From: Raphanus sativus
Taxonomy: Eukaryota > Streptophyta > Magnoliopsida > Brassicales > Brassicaceae
Assembly (NCBI RefSeq): GCF_000801105.2
Contig: NC_079516.1
Location: 24,093,043 to 24,157,042, forward strand
DNA: 64,000 bases
Direction of reading: 5' to 3'
In this document: piece after piece, positions 49,192 to 61,767 of the stretch
Layout of the letters: every line of letters begins with the position of its first letter
Numbering within the stretch: the stretch's first letter is position 1
Notes under the pieces: model-generated
What the model saw: the letters and a program-made list of their open reading frames with translations, nothing else
Database searches by the model: none
Told to the model about the DNA's origin: nothing
Translations under genes and position numbers: made by a program

Positions 49192-52100
49192 CACTACAGG
49201 AAATATGAATATCAATAGCAGAATATAATAGCGTTTTTTGTTATTGTGCTATGGTTGATATACCTCTTACTTTTAGATAGCGTTTGTGAAAGTGCAAACG
49301 CTATGTTTGGTTTGTCCGATTTTAAGTCTGTATAATTGTGTCCAAATAGCTACAACATTTAACTACATTATATCTTTAGTAAAATTGAAGCAAATATAGC
49401 TATGGATTTTGTTACAAATGCTTGATTCAAATATATTAATGAACAAAGATTTATTATTCATACAAAAATATGACTATCTAAAAGCTCCTGAAACATTATC
49501 TTATTATAAGAAATCTGATCTTATCATACATAACAAAAATTTTGATTTTAAACATCTAGTACACACAAGAAGCTAAACAAATATGTGAAAACTAAAAACA
49601 TAACAAAAATTGAAGCTGTGGCAAGAAGACATCAAACTCGTTTGTTTGTTTGATGGTTTTCATAGAGTCGGATCTAGCTGCCACCTCAGTTGGTTGTGTT
49701 TGTGCTTGAGGATGCGTTGATTTTATATGGTTTCTCAGCTTCTGATACAGGTGATACTGTGACACCTTTAGCTTCACGTGAAAGGGACAGTTGCTTGCTC
49801 ATCTTGTTGACAGCCCCTGTCATATTGATCAAATCTCACTCCAACTAGCCTGAAAAGTAAAAATAATGGCTGGTGGATTGATGGATCATAATTTTCTATG
49901 TGCGTTGTTCCAAGTCCAAACACAAACGTACCATCACTTGTCAATGAGCATCTATCACAACAAAAGAACCTTCAGTGAAACATTTCCCAAAACCATTTCA
50001 CACAAACCAGCAAACCAGTGATAAGAAACAATCCTAATCGAGGACAGTAAAGTACAATCATTTGTCCCCGAACCAAAACCCTAATCCTGCTCTGAACCAA
50101 ATTGAAATCGTAAGCTAAAAAGCCCCAAATCGAAACTCTAATCGTATACTGACCCAGATCAAAACCCTAATCTGAAACAAGTCATAAAAGAAGAAGAAGA
50201 ACCAGCAGAGGAGATTTAATTCGGGTGGTCGTAGGCGACGACGATTCGAGAGTGGTCCGGTGGAACCCATGAGGATTCTAGTCAGAGGAGAGAACGTGAA
50301 GGAGAGTCGGAGTTGACTCGTTGGTGTCAAGAGAGAACGGATATTCCGAGAGAGAGAGGGAGAGAGTTCAATTTTTTTTCTAAAGGGATAGAATTTAGAG
50401 TTTGTGGGATGTTTCGTACATTAATGATGAATTTGGAGCAAAATAAATTAGAGCCAAAACCCAAAATATTATTGGAGCCAAATATTATGGAGGGAAATAT
50501 AATTGGAACCAAATATTATCCTGCTGTAATCCCTAAACTATAAATTTTCACATTTTAAAGTGTAATCCTTTAACTCTTAAGATATATTATAGTTTGGATT
50601 TAAATTAGAATTTGAATATAAGTTTAGTGAACAGATTTATTGCTTAGAGAATAAAATTAGAGATTTAGAGTATATGGTATGGAATATAGGGTTTGGGTTT
50701 AAGAATAAGATTTATATATGTATCATTTTATTTTAATTTTATCTATCTAGATTATATATATTGTTAGAAAAATTTAATATGCAGTAGTGTTCTGACTTCT
50801 AATCTTTTAAAACTTGAGCTTAATATATCATACCCTAAACTATACACTTAGATATATCATAGACTAAATTAATAATACACTCTAAAGATATATACCCATA
50901 TATTTTAATTTATATTTTAATTATAACAAAAATTTGTATTTTAATTTATATGTTTGAGTGTAAAATTAAAAGATAAAAGTGATAATTAGAGTTTTGATAT
51001 GTAATATTTATATATAAATATATAATAGGTTATATATTTGGTGTATCTCAAACCCTAAACTCCAAACCTAAAATCATACCTCTAACTCTAAACCTCAAAA
51101 CTTAACCCCAAATCCTTCAAACCCTAAACCCCAAACCTTAGTATATACCTAAAATATATAGAACATTTTAAACTTAAATTATATATTTCTTTGAAAATCT
51201 ATAGCTATATAGGTCATAACTTTCAAATACAAAACTATAAATCTAATAGCATAAACCACATACCTTTAACACCAAACCCTATACCATAAATACTAATCTT
51301 CACATTCTAATAATCTAATCCCAAACGTATTCTCAGTATATATATATATATACCAATTTATCAATTTCACATGTATTATGATTATATCATAGTTATTTTA
51401 ATTTTTAATATACGAGTAGATAATATAGGTTTTAGAGATCTAGAAATTAGGGTTTAGAATTTAGAAACTTAATTAGGTTAAATCAGGGATTTTAATCTCA
51501 GATTTTAAATCTAAACCTCATACCCTAAACTATACACTTATATACCATACCCTAAACTATACACTAGTATATGTATTTTTTTGTCACACACACTTATACA
51601 TGCCATACCCTGAATTAATCATACACTCTAAACTCTAACCAAAAAAAATAAATTCTAATCTTTTTATTATTTTAAAATTTTTAATTTCAAATCTTAAGTC
51701 CAATACCCTAACTCTAAACTCTAAATGTATATCTTAAAATTGGTATTTTAAAACATAACTCCAAATCTTAGATTTAAATTCTAAAATTAGTTTTTTCAAA
51801 CTTTAACTTAAAATCACAATCTTTAAACAATAAGTCTATTTTCATTAACCTTAATTTCAATTTTCTACAAATATTTTGTGACTTTCTGTATTAAAAAGAA
51901 AACAAAATAATAAAAAAATCTGATTGGTCAAAAACTGACCACTAAGGTGCAAGTGCGAGGATCACACTTTCTTTTAACCACAGCCAATAGATTAAACTAA
52001 ATCCAATGGCCAATAATGAACAAACTTAAAATGTGTTTCTTCTAAAAACCAAATCGACATCGTGTTCTTTATCCTTTTTCGATCTTCTTCATCCTTACAC

Positions 52101-53122
52101 AACCACCATCACTATAACCTCTGACGCCGCCATCTCGCCGTCAATGAAGCTATCTCAACCACCATAAGCTCAGCCGCTGCCATCATCATCTTCATCTCGA
52201 TCTCCTTGTTCTCTACTAAACCTCACCAGCAGACTTTGCCTCCGTGTCCACCACAGCTCGTCGTCGTTACAACCACATCTCCATCGTCACCACCATAGCT
52301 TCGTCCAGAGGCTACGATAAAGAAATCGTTTCACCTCTTCACCACAACGACAGGTAAACTCACTTCCTTTATCTGTTCTCTCTGTCTTTTCATCTTCCTA
52401 TATACTTGTAATCGAATTTTTGTTTTGTTTACAGATCTAAGAAGGAACAGGGAAGGAGAATAAGTTGTGTTACAGAGCAGCGTATCCGCTTTAAGGAGAT
52501 ATCTTTCCGGAGTCGGAACGAGGGAGTGGAGTCGGACCTGTGTTGTATTCTGTAGGAGAGATGTTGACACGGGAAGGAGAATTGGTGGAGGAGTTTGTGA
52601 TGCTGGATAATGGAAGCGTGTTTGAAAGCGTTGACGGTGTGGAGGAGCCAGTAAAGGTGGCGGCGAGGTGAAGCTCTGAGAATATTAGAGATATTAGTTT
52701 TTTTTGTTTTTTTTTGGTTTACAATTAAACCAAATTTGTCTTTTTTTAATGTTTTTTTTGTTTAATGTGTAAACTGATTTAATTGTAAACTGATTATAAT
52801 TAATGAATAGATTTTAAATTTATTTTCTAAATTGATTTTTGATTTAATTTGAATCATTTATTTTAAATTAATTAGTTTTTAATCAATTAATTAATTTTAA
52901 ATCAATTAATTTATTTAATTATAATATTATAATATTATAAATATTAATTATTGCATTCAAACTAACGCTATTGTTATAAACTTAATAATAGCACAACCGA
53001 AAACCGCTATTAAAAGGGTCAGACCTATTATAACGGGCGATGTCAGAGCGTCCAAAGAAGCGCTATTAAAAATGAATCATAGCGCTTTTCGTCCGCTATT
53101 ACTACCCATATTTCCTGTAGTG
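49192..53122. mobile_element. Non-autonomous CACTA (En/Spm) transposon, 3.9 kb
   Basis: The termini CACTACAGGAAATATG and CATATTTCCTGTAGTG are perfect inverted repeats beginning CACTA. They are flanked by the 3-bp duplication AGT (49189-49191 and 53123-53125). Subterminal regions repeat ATAGCG/AGCGCT words in both orientations (49225-49310 and 52965-53095), the expected transposase-binding arrangement. No transposase frame exists inside. It carries two GC-richer gene-like blocks (about 50030-50340 and 52070-52675) around an AT-rich middle with CCCTAAA-type words (about 51040-51140). Superfamily assignment is secure; capture of host sequence is inference. Confidence 0.95.
52495..52671 (+). other. 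Exon-like open frame inside the CACTA element
   Basis: After a stop at 52492-52494 the frame is open for 58 codons to a TGA at 52669-52671. It includes GDIFPESERGSGVGPVLYSV and an acidic C-terminus ending EEPVKVAAR. A likely intron (GTAAACTC donor about 52353, acceptor about 52434) and a Ser/Pro-rich leader-like block precede it. I do not recognise the family. It may be a captured gene end. Confidence 0.35.
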
Positions 53123-54364
53123 AGTGATCTTATTAACCAGGAGTTGAAGGAATGGGATGTTGATCTACTGGAACAATATGTTAGCCCTGCGGACATACCA
53201 CTTATAAAGAGTTTGGCCATAAGCACAACTCATAGGCCTGACACATTTTGCTGGAACTTCACGAAAAATGGACAATATACGGTTAAGTCTGGATATTGGG
53301 TTGTCCAAAACCTTTTGAAGGATGCAGGCGAAAAAGAAGTGGTAGAACCAAGTATTACAAAACTTCAAGCCTTTGCTTGGAAGATAAAGGCGCCGAAGAA
53401 TATCTGTCATTTTATATGGCAATTGTTAACTGGTCAAGTGACAGTAACGAGAAATCTAGTGAGGCGGAATATGAGATGTGATAATTACTGTCCAAGATGT
53501 GGTGAGCCTGAGGAATCAGCAACACATGCTATTTTTGAATTCCCACCTGCTCTACAGGTTTGGCTTCACTCATCAACTCCGACGAGCCCTGCTGTTTTTC
53601 CAGCATCAAATATTTACACGAATATGAATTACCTCTTCTGGGAAAAGAAAGGCATACTTGAACCAGATCAAGACAGAGATCCTTATCCCTGGATGATTTG
53701 GTATATCTGGAAGGCTCGAAATGATAAACTCTTTAGGGGCATAGATAGAGATCCTTTGGAACTAGTTCGATATGCTGAGAGTGAATGTCAAGCCTGGTTT
53801 AATGCCAATGAAACGATATCAGTAACGGTACAAGGAAACAATGTAGAGGAACCTCAAGTCATAAGCTTGGGTAATATTTGTTTGCTGGATGGATCTTGGA
53901 CATCTCAGGCTCAATTTAGTGGGTGTGGATGGGTCTGGTTGGACAGTGGGGGAAACACACAACTCATGGGATCACAGAACTTTCCTAGAAGAGAATCAGC
54001 TCTGCACTCAGAAGTGGAAGCAGTGCGATGGGCGATGGAGAATATGCTTTAACATTCAACTTGTCAGAACTTTGGAACAGACTGTAAGGAATTAATTGCT
54101 ATGGTTAAGGAACCTCATGATTGGCCAAGATTTGCTACGGAGCTGGAGAGGATAGAGACACTGATCATTTGCTTCCCCGACTTCAAGATTTCTTATGTTT
54201 CTAGAGCGCGTAATCAGATTTCAGACTTTTTAGCTAAGACATCTAGATCCTTCCATAGGAAGTTATATTTTATTGGTTGTTCTATTGCGGTCTGGTTACC
54301 CAGATCACCTCAAGTTTGAGTAATAGAATAGCCGTTTGCCGTAAAAAAAAAACTATGTGATACA

Positions 54365-55619
54365 AGTTTATTAAGTAATGTGTTGATTTAAAATTGTTGT
54401 ATTTTTACGAAACAACAAATATTTATATATAAATATGTTTTTTGTTTAAAAATTTGTATTACTCAATTTACATGAATCTAATTATATTCAAGTGAAAATA
54501 TGTAATCCATCTGATTAATCTATCATGTATTTGTTTATTTTAATGGACAATTTGTAATTTAAATATATTAATCCATCCTTCTAATGTGTCTTACATTTAT
54601 AGAAGTTCGTTTTATGTTTTGATAATCGAAATGTGATAATCCCTTGTTATTTTATGTTGTTTTGTATTGATCTAAATATTTTTATATTTGATGTAGAACC
54701 TAGAAAATACTATAATAGTAACAACATAAACCATAATTTAATCTATCATAAAATCAAACAATATACTTTTACTAGTTTTAATTTTAATTTAGTCTTAATT
54801 TCTTAAAAACTAGTATCTTAGTTTTACTAGCTTGTATATTTCCCTTTACAATATTTGTTAAACAATAAATACTTGACAAATACAATAGCTATATGTTTTT
54901 TTGTGCTTATATTTAATATAAAAATTCACAAATCCGAAGATCCAAACCGAACCAATCCTAAAAAGTAACCAAATCCAAAACCGACAAAATACCTGAATGA
55001 AACCAAAACATATATATCCTAAGAACTAATCTAATCCGAGAATTAAGTGGGGCTAAAAGTATGTTAATAAAATTATATGTTAAAAATACTAATTATATCT
55101 AAAACAATTTGAATACACAAATTTATTATCATTATATATATATATATATATATTATAAATAAATAAATAATCAAAGTACCCAAAAGTTCAAATATCTGAA
55201 ATTTATTAGCTATGGTTGTTAACATTTAGCTAAATTTTATTAAAAAATTAACCATTCTTATGTTTAAAATATCTTAATTTGATCTAAATATGGATGAAAC
55301 TGAACCAAAGAAAATTCTAAAATATCTGAATGAATACGTCTGTAGTACCTTATTATCTAGAACGTAAATATCTGATACAAATTTGAATAGATATTTGAAT
55401 GCTTATGCCAAGATAAGATTAGTTTAATTGAAGTTAGAAACATTAAATTTATTTTTATAATATCTATAAATGGTTGTAAAAGAAAAGTACAAAAATTATA
55501 AAATATTATAAGTTTGAAATTAAGGAGAGGATAAAACTTGTCCAAGACGTCACTAGTTTGAATATGTTATGTATAGTGCGTATATATCTAAGAATTATTA
55601 TTATTATTATCATCATGAT
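54365..55619. other. AT-rich noncoding sequence
   Basis: No gene seen. A CCAAACCGAACC-type patch near 54935-55000 resembles hAT-type repeats. A (TA)n run is at about 55135-55153. Confidence 0.45.
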
Positions 55620-56415
55620 TAGAAATGTCAATTAGAGCCAAATTCTGCAGTCCAAATCCGCCCAGTTCTAAAATTTACCGGGTTGATTTAATTTTATAAG
55701 TCCCAAAAATTGATTTTTTTTGGGGTAAGCCCATCTGAGTTTTAGATATTTTAGACCTAAACCCGTTTGGGTTAGGCATGGTCCAAAAACCTAAATTTTT
55801 GTATTTTGATTTAAATTATCATTTTTACAATTAAAACCTTTATTAATATTAACATATTATTTAATATTTTTTATCCAAACTATAAATCAAATATGAAAAT
55901 TGTTAACACACTTTATTGTTTGATCATTACGTCACATTTTAAGTTTTGCAAATGTACATTCTTCTTTTATGTATAAGATATTGAAGAAGAAAAACAAAAT
56001 ATGAAACATTTGATTATGTTTATCATAATTTTTTTATTTTTACCTCTCTAGTTTTAATTTATATTTGATTATTTAAATTATATTAAATTTGGTTTGTTTA
56101 TAATATGCTTTATAGCATACAAAAAGGTAAAATACTTTCGCTAAAGAAATTTTTTTAAACAAACTTTACATTTAAAAAACAAAAAATCGAAACTGATTTT
56201 TTAGTGAATTTACATGTATTAAAAGATGGAAGTGAAAATAACAAAATATTTTTCAAAAAACCAAAAATCTCGAAAAATTCTATAACCCTATAAAGACTGC
56301 GTCGGCTTTTGAAATCTAGATCCAAAATATTTTCGAACCGGATCGAGATCAACTATTTAGGAGTTTAGCCGATTTGGACCAGACTGATCTGGACCAGCCT
56401 GAATTAACACTCCTA
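55620..56415. mobile_element. hAT non-autonomous element, 796 bp
   Basis: A perfect 8-bp duplication, ATCATGAT (55612-55619 and 56416-56423), flanks ends TAGAAATGTCAATTAGAG and (inverted) TAGGAGTGTTAATTCAGG. The 8-bp duplication and TAG..TG termini are diagnostic of hAT. No transposase is encoded. Confidence 0.85.
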
Positions 56416-56468
56416 ATCATGATTCTTGCTAGCAATTAAAAAAAAGAAATAATAAGTGAACTGGAAAT

Positions 56469-56694
56469 GAACCCATATTGTGGTGGTCTAGTGGTCTCCA
56501 CCAGAGGAGGAATGCCTTGAACTCCCTTATAATGCGAGATTATCAGTTCCATATGTGGTCATGCGGATATAGATCCATATTTACGATCCATTTGAATACC
56601 CGGAAGAGAGTCGATTCGTGGATTACACCTCGCATCCGGGAATTAGATCTGTGTCTTTAATAGATCCGGATTTAACCCTTTTATTATTAAAAAA
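56469..56694 (+). mobile_element. tRNA-derived SINE
   Basis: The head contains a pol III A-box-like TGGTCTAGTGGT (about 56483-56494), and a B-box-like AGTCGATTCG lies near 56608. The tail is A-rich (TTATTATTAAAAAA). Flanking it are 15-mers AAGTGAACTGGAAAT (56454-56468) and AAGTGAGCTGAAAAT (56695-56709), matching at 13 of 15: a LINE-type target duplication. The B box is weak and far from the A box, so the copy is probably old. Confidence 0.65.
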
Positions 56695-56709
56695 AAGTGA
56701 GCTGAAAAT

Positions 56710-57103
56710 TTGATCAGCTCATCTCATTGATTAATATTTTTAGTGGAAACACACCAAAAGTGGAATGTCACAAAATGGAATCCATGTGTGATCCCTCGTC
56801 TAATTGCTTTCGTTTTTTTGTTTTTAGTACAATTTTCTTTAGTTTATTTTTAAAATCTAATCTATTAGTTTAGAATTCTACTGTTGATAAATTTTAATAG
56901 AACCATTTAATTAGATTTCTTAAGTGGGTCATTTTGAAATAAACCTTTGAACAGAATGTACATATATCATATAACTTGACCGAATATAACCACCGTAATC
57001 CACGCACTCCATAGCTATTCTAATCAAAGGTCGGAAGGTCGCACTAATTCCATACCATAAAACAACGCATTTCAAAAATATATGATAGTGTTAATAAGTT
57101 TAA
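56710..57103. other. Noncoding spacer
   Basis: No gene or element ends recognised. Confidence 0.45.
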
Positions 57104-58064
57104 CTAGACATTGATCCGTGCGACCGTACGGGTATTTATTTTCTGGTTTTAGTTTTAATGTATTAAATGATGTATTTGTAATATTTGATCATAATTTAGA
57201 TCAAAAATTATTTTTGCAGTTATAACAAAAATGAAAACTAAAAATTTAATAAAATATCCTGATATAAATTTAGTTATCCTAATTAAAATAGTATAGGGGT
57301 GGATCATAATGTTTTCGAATTCCAAATGTTATGAATTTATATTAAAATAAATTTATTAAAAAAATAATTTCACTCTGCTATTTTTTATTTCTGGAATTTG
57401 ACCTGTGAACGTCTGAAAATTTGTTTTCACAATAACTGTTTTGTACTAAATGGTATAGTATATATTTGTAAATTTAAATGTATTACACTATTGTTAATAT
57501 AACAAGTTAAAACAAAACAATTTTATTTATTACTTTGAATAATTATATTTTATGATTTTAAATGCCTATTATCACATTCTATCATATAAAAATCCAATAT
57601 TTTTTTTGATCAACAAACAAATCCAATATTTATAACATATTATATTAATTAAATTAAAATTTAAAGATATCATGTAGTTGCAGGATCACACGTAAATAAT
57701 GGCACAATAATTTTCCTACTATAATCTATGCGATTTTTATTTTCATTAAATGTGGTAAACTTAGATTTAAGAAATATATTTATTAACCGGAAAGTACAAC
57801 ATTAATAAAATTGAAAATAATTTCGAAATTGATTTAATAGATAAGGAAATTTAAATTTTATATTAGGACAACACATTAATTCAACTAAAAAAGACAAACG
57901 TTAAAATAGGCAATTTAATTTATGTTAGGCCAACACATTAATCTAACTAAAAAAACAAACATTAAAATATGTAACTTAATTTAACTCTCAGTGGCATTGC
58001 AATGTAAATAACTTTGAAAACTTATGGGTAATTTATATGTGTACTTCTCTTTTAATAATATAGA
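57104..58064 (-). mobile_element. Non-autonomous Helitron, 961 bp
   Basis: On the minus strand it starts TCTATATTATTAAAAGAG (58064 downward) after host A. It ends with a hairpin (CCCGTACGGTCGCACGG, slightly imperfect) and TCAATGTCTAG followed by host T (57104/57103). Both ends are canonical for crucifer Helitrons. The interior is AT-rich and has no Rep/helicase or recognised gene fragment. Confidence 0.85.
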
Positions 58065-58467
58065 TATTAGTTGAGTGTCACCTGAGTGTGTTGACTCAAA
58101 GCCACGTTTCTTCATTTACTGTCATAAAATATTCCAGGCAATACAAATATTTAAAACAACTTAATTGAAAAGGGTGTGTTGGTTAAGTAAGAGGGTGAGG
58201 AATGAAGAAAAAAAACTTACCAAGGCGAACTTAATGAGCTATATACCATAGATTTATTAACGTTCTGATGCAATGAATACCCAAATAAAATAACCAGAAG
58301 TTCTAGGTTTTCACAATACCTAAGGTGAGGACCGTGAGGCTTAAAAGTTCTGTTATGTCACGAGGAGAGTAATTTGACCAAAGATCTCTTTTGCAAGTTA
58401 GTTTCTAAAATAATTCAAATTAGGTTCCAATGGTTCTAAACCATGATAAAGGTTATATATATATAGT
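58065..58467. other. Noncoding spacer
   Basis: No gene. Ends just before the probable left terminus of the Mutator-like element. Confidence 0.4.
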
Positions 58468-58513
58468 TTCCAAATTTTATTTACATGTTAAGGCAGTTTT
58501 TGCTAGTGAGGTA

Positions 58514-59075
58514 CAATAGAATTTCTATAAATTAATAATATTGGGATTTTAAAATTTTATTAAATTATAGAGATATTAATTTACAGAAAAATTTATTTAG
58601 ATTATTTATTTTAAAATATTTTTATTCTAAGATAAGAAAAATATTTGATTTGATTGTATAGAAATTAATTTTTATTTTATGAATATTTACATTTATATTA
58701 ATTTTATTATAATATTTGGTGTATATAATATATATTTCATAGAAATTAAATGTGGTTTTAGACTTAATATTACTAAATCTCATCAAAAATATATTAAATA
58801 TTAAGAAAATATAAAATAACTCAATTGTGAATATAAAACAAATAATATAATAATAGATTCTCACTTGTATAAAATATCCATACATATAAATTATTAATTT
58901 ATAATTTTAATGGGACCATATATATACATTAAATTTTCTTTAAAAAATTATCTTAATATTTCATCGATATGTGTCAAATTTTGAATAGATCGGCAAAATT
59001 TATTAATTTATAAATTATTTATTAATTTATAGAGATTATTAATTCATCGAGTATTAATTTATAAAGATTCTACTG
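58514..59075. mobile_element. Emigrant-like (pogo/mariner) MITE, 562 bp
   Basis: The ends CAATAGAATTTCTATAAATT and (inverted) CAGTAGAATCTTTATAAATT pair over about 24 bp and are flanked by TA on both sides (58512-58513, 59076-59077). Sequence, TA target and length match Emigrant-type MITEs known from Arabidopsis. It is inserted within the left terminal region of the Mutator-like element. Confidence 0.8.
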
Positions 59076-59377
59076 TAGTTTTTTGCAAGTAAAAAGAAAA
59101 CTATTATAAATCTTGTCTCTTTATTTTAACTAAAGTGATCCTACCAGTTTTCTAAGTTGATAATTTTTTTTTCTTTGAAACGGACAAACGAAAATCAAAA
59201 ATCTTCTTCTTCACATTTTACTTCTTCACCGTACTTCCAAGTCCTCCTCCCTCACCGACGAACTTCAGCAAGCTCAAGCAGAAGCCGTCGTGGTTGGTCT
59301 TCTCCTTCGCCACGAAATCATCAGAATATCTTCCTCTTTCACATCGTTTTTTTGCAACTCATCTCCGTTGCACACAG

Positions 59378-60133
59378 TGTTGGACCAATTTATTATACGT
59401 CCATGGGCTGTGTAATAAAACGGAAGTGTGAATAGAATTTTATAAGCCCAAAAGGCTGGGTAAAATTTGTTGATTCAAAGTGAATAATTATGGAGATTAT
59501 TGGGTTAATTTTATAAGCCAAATGGGCTGAGAAAATTGATGTTTTGGGTTTTAAATTTGGTTTAACAAATTTAAAATAAAAACTAAAAAAAAAAAAATGG
59601 TGAAACTTGGTGGCCAAGTTAGCTAACTTGGTGGACAAGTTAAGCTAACTTGGTGACCAAGTTAATCTAACTTGATTTACAAGTTTAACAAGCTTGGTGA
59701 CCAAGCTTTATGTCCTTATAAATACCCCCTTAATCTCTTCATAATTTCACATCTCATTCCATTACACTTGAAGAGAAGATCACACATTGATTTCTCTCTC
59801 ACTACACACTTTCCTTCACTAGAAAGAAATATACTCTTTAGATTTTCTTCTTTTTAGATCAAGTGTCTCGAGAGTATATCGTAATAGTTAGTTCGTAGAT
59901 TCTGTTTCGGGTGTTGCGAAACGGTCTCATCACGGTTGTATCCTGGGATTCAAAAATCGCATAAAAAACTGTCACACATTACGGGCGATTTATTGAGTTA
60001 AGGAAAGAGATCAAATCTCGACTCCGTGAATTCGTCTATTTCCTTACGATTTATTAAACATTGTAAGTCTTTATATTATCGTCTATATACTTTTTGTTTC
60101 GTAATTTTCAATCAGGATTCTCGCGCTCCTACA
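59378..60133 (+). repeat. 5' LTR of the copia element
   Basis: Contains a TATA box (TATAAATA, 59717-59724) followed by a CT-rich presumed leader. A cluster of short palindromes lies directly upstream of the TATA box. Confidence 0.9.
59604..59708. repeat. Tandem palindromes upstream of the LTR TATA box
   Basis: Five diverged units of about 20-24 bp follow one another, most of the form AACTTGG-TGN-CCAAGTT, the last AAGCTTGG-TGA-CCAAGCTT. Each is itself an inverted repeat. The array ends about 9 bp before the TATA box and is kept in the 3' LTR (about 62684-62793). This placement suits a promoter-binding site cluster, which is inference. Confidence 0.75.
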
Positions 60134-61572
60134 ATCTTAACTCAATAATTCGCTTCTTGCTTATCGCTTGAATCAGATTGAATATTGCGAACAATATTTT
60201 TTAAACGATTTTATAAAACATTTTTAAATCGATCTAAAACGGTTCTAAGAACGCTCTTTAGCTACTCTTCAGAACGTTTTGGTATAAAAGACGAATCATC
60301 TTTAGAAAATGATTTACGTGACATTCATTGAAAGGTTCACGATCTCATTTTTCTAAGAAAAGGATAAATCTATATATATAAAATAATATGTCTAAATGAC
60401 TATGAAATATTTATTTTGAATAAATCTAATCTATATTTAGATTGTATTCAGATAATTTATTTTGAATAAATCTAAATCTAAAGATTGGAGATTGCGTTCA
60501 AATAATTATAAAGTAGTTAGTGAGACGGAAACCCTAATTGAGAATGGTCATCCACTTAGATTCATTTGTCTATGCCTAGTAAAACCGCTATATAAGTCTA
60601 TAGTGAGTTAAATACTTCCATGAAACTTTAAGTTTTGCTATGGAGAAATCAAGGCTAAGAACACAAGCTCAAAGAAGTTTGCAATGACAAACTATCTAGT
60701 CAAAGAGTTGTGATTCTTCATGCATGAGATAAAGACTGCATGTATAACAATTTATTTGCATACTAAGTCTATAGTTAAAATGGAAAATTTCCATAAAATA
60801 CTATCTCATAAGAAAAGGCTGAATGCCATAATATTACTTGATTGTCAGGCAAGACAAAAATATGCAAATCACAAAATATATGTCATCACAATTGTGAACA
60901 TAAAACGAAAGTGATTGAGCAAAAGAACTAGAAAATGCTGAAGTTCATATTAAATTATAAATTACCTTTAGAAAGCAACATGCTTCAAAGAAGTTTAATG
61001 GATAATTTCAAAAAGCTGACACACATTGCAGCAGGACTGACAAATGTTGTAGCAATATTGGTTTATGTAGAGACAGAGTAAAATCTCAAACCAATTTGAT
61101 AAAAACTGACACATGAAGTGTAGTTTTGCGTCAACGTTCCATAATATAATGGAATATATAAGCAACTTAAATGAGAATAAATGTATTCTTAAAAGAATTA
61201 ACATTATTCCTCATAAGAATTGCCCCTTACTCAGTAGAATCCAATGAAGTTGCGGAACAAAAGTTCTAAACTCATAACGGATGATTGCAAGCATGCATGA
61301 TCCTGAGTTATCTCCGGAAATGTGGGGGGAGCGTTGCTAATTACCACATTAAAACATTGGCAAGAGGCCATGTACTTTGAAAAGGTAATGTACATTCATA
61401 CAAATACTTCAAAGTGTGGGGGTGTAAGCAAAGGTCGTTGTACTAACTCCTAAAAATGTGGAGGTGCTTAGCCAAATCTCGAGTAACTTCCAAATATGAC
61501 CAGATTCACAATGTAATCTGAGTTCATCGCTTTACACAAAGCAGCAAAAGAAGCAGAATGACTTCGTAATTT

Positions 61573-61767
61573 TTGGAAGATATTCAAATGTGGGAGAAAC
61601 CAGTCTCAGCTCAACGCTTACAATGCAATAGTCAATCGACTATAGCTTGGGCACTGGATAATATCTATAATGGTAAGTTGCATCACATAAGACGACATAA
61701 AACCATTATAAACTGTGATCTCAAAATGTCAGCTGACAACCTTATGGATTATTTACCAAAGGTTTAA
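61573..61767 (+). pseudogene. Copia RNase H fragment
   Basis: The frame encodes a copia RNase H C-terminal motif: a CNSQSTIAWA segment (Asp normally precedes SQS; here Asn) followed by HIRRHKTIINCDL. Downstream coding is broken by a stop at 61765-61767. It is the only recognisable coding remnant in the element. Confidence 0.65.

Larger units (their letters stand above)
46303..54319 (+). pseudogene. LINE ORF2 endonuclease/reverse transcriptase/RNase H, interrupted
   Basis: Coding pieces are 46303-49191 and 53126-54319, once the CACTA insert and one copy of its AGT duplication are left out; the frame is then continuous. Together they span about 1360 codons. Domains in order: apurinic-type endonuclease (ISWNCRGIG, FLSETKNKK, MIGDFNEI, SDHRPI); reverse transcriptase with FADD near 48350; zf-RVT-like region (FCWNFTKNGQYTVKSGYW; Cys/His cluster CPRCGE); RNase H-like domain (LLDGSWTS, then E in HSEVEAVRWA). 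A TAA at 54050-54052 is the only internal stop seen and lies inside RNase H; the same frame continues to 54319. The copy is disabled by the insertion and the stop. Confidence 0.9.
45713..54350 (+). mobile_element. L1-type LINE, 5'-truncated, split by a CACTA element
   Basis: A target duplication is visible: AACTATGTAATACA at 45699-45712 and AACTATGTGATACA at 54351-54364, one mismatch in 14. It sits directly against a short A tail (about 54343-54350). The left edge falls inside ORF1, so the copy was 5'-truncated on insertion, as is usual for LINEs. It encodes the end of ORF1 and all of ORF2. A 3931-bp CACTA transposon at 49192-53122 landed later inside ORF2. Without it the LINE is about 4.7 kb. 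Confidence 0.9.

Noticed and set aside
56478..56560. A functional tRNA gene
   Set aside because: Only an A-box-like head is present; no cloverleaf forms, and target duplications plus an A-rich tail indicate a SINE.
59604..59708. CRISPR-like array
   Set aside because: Units are palindromes without spacers, inside a plant LTR.
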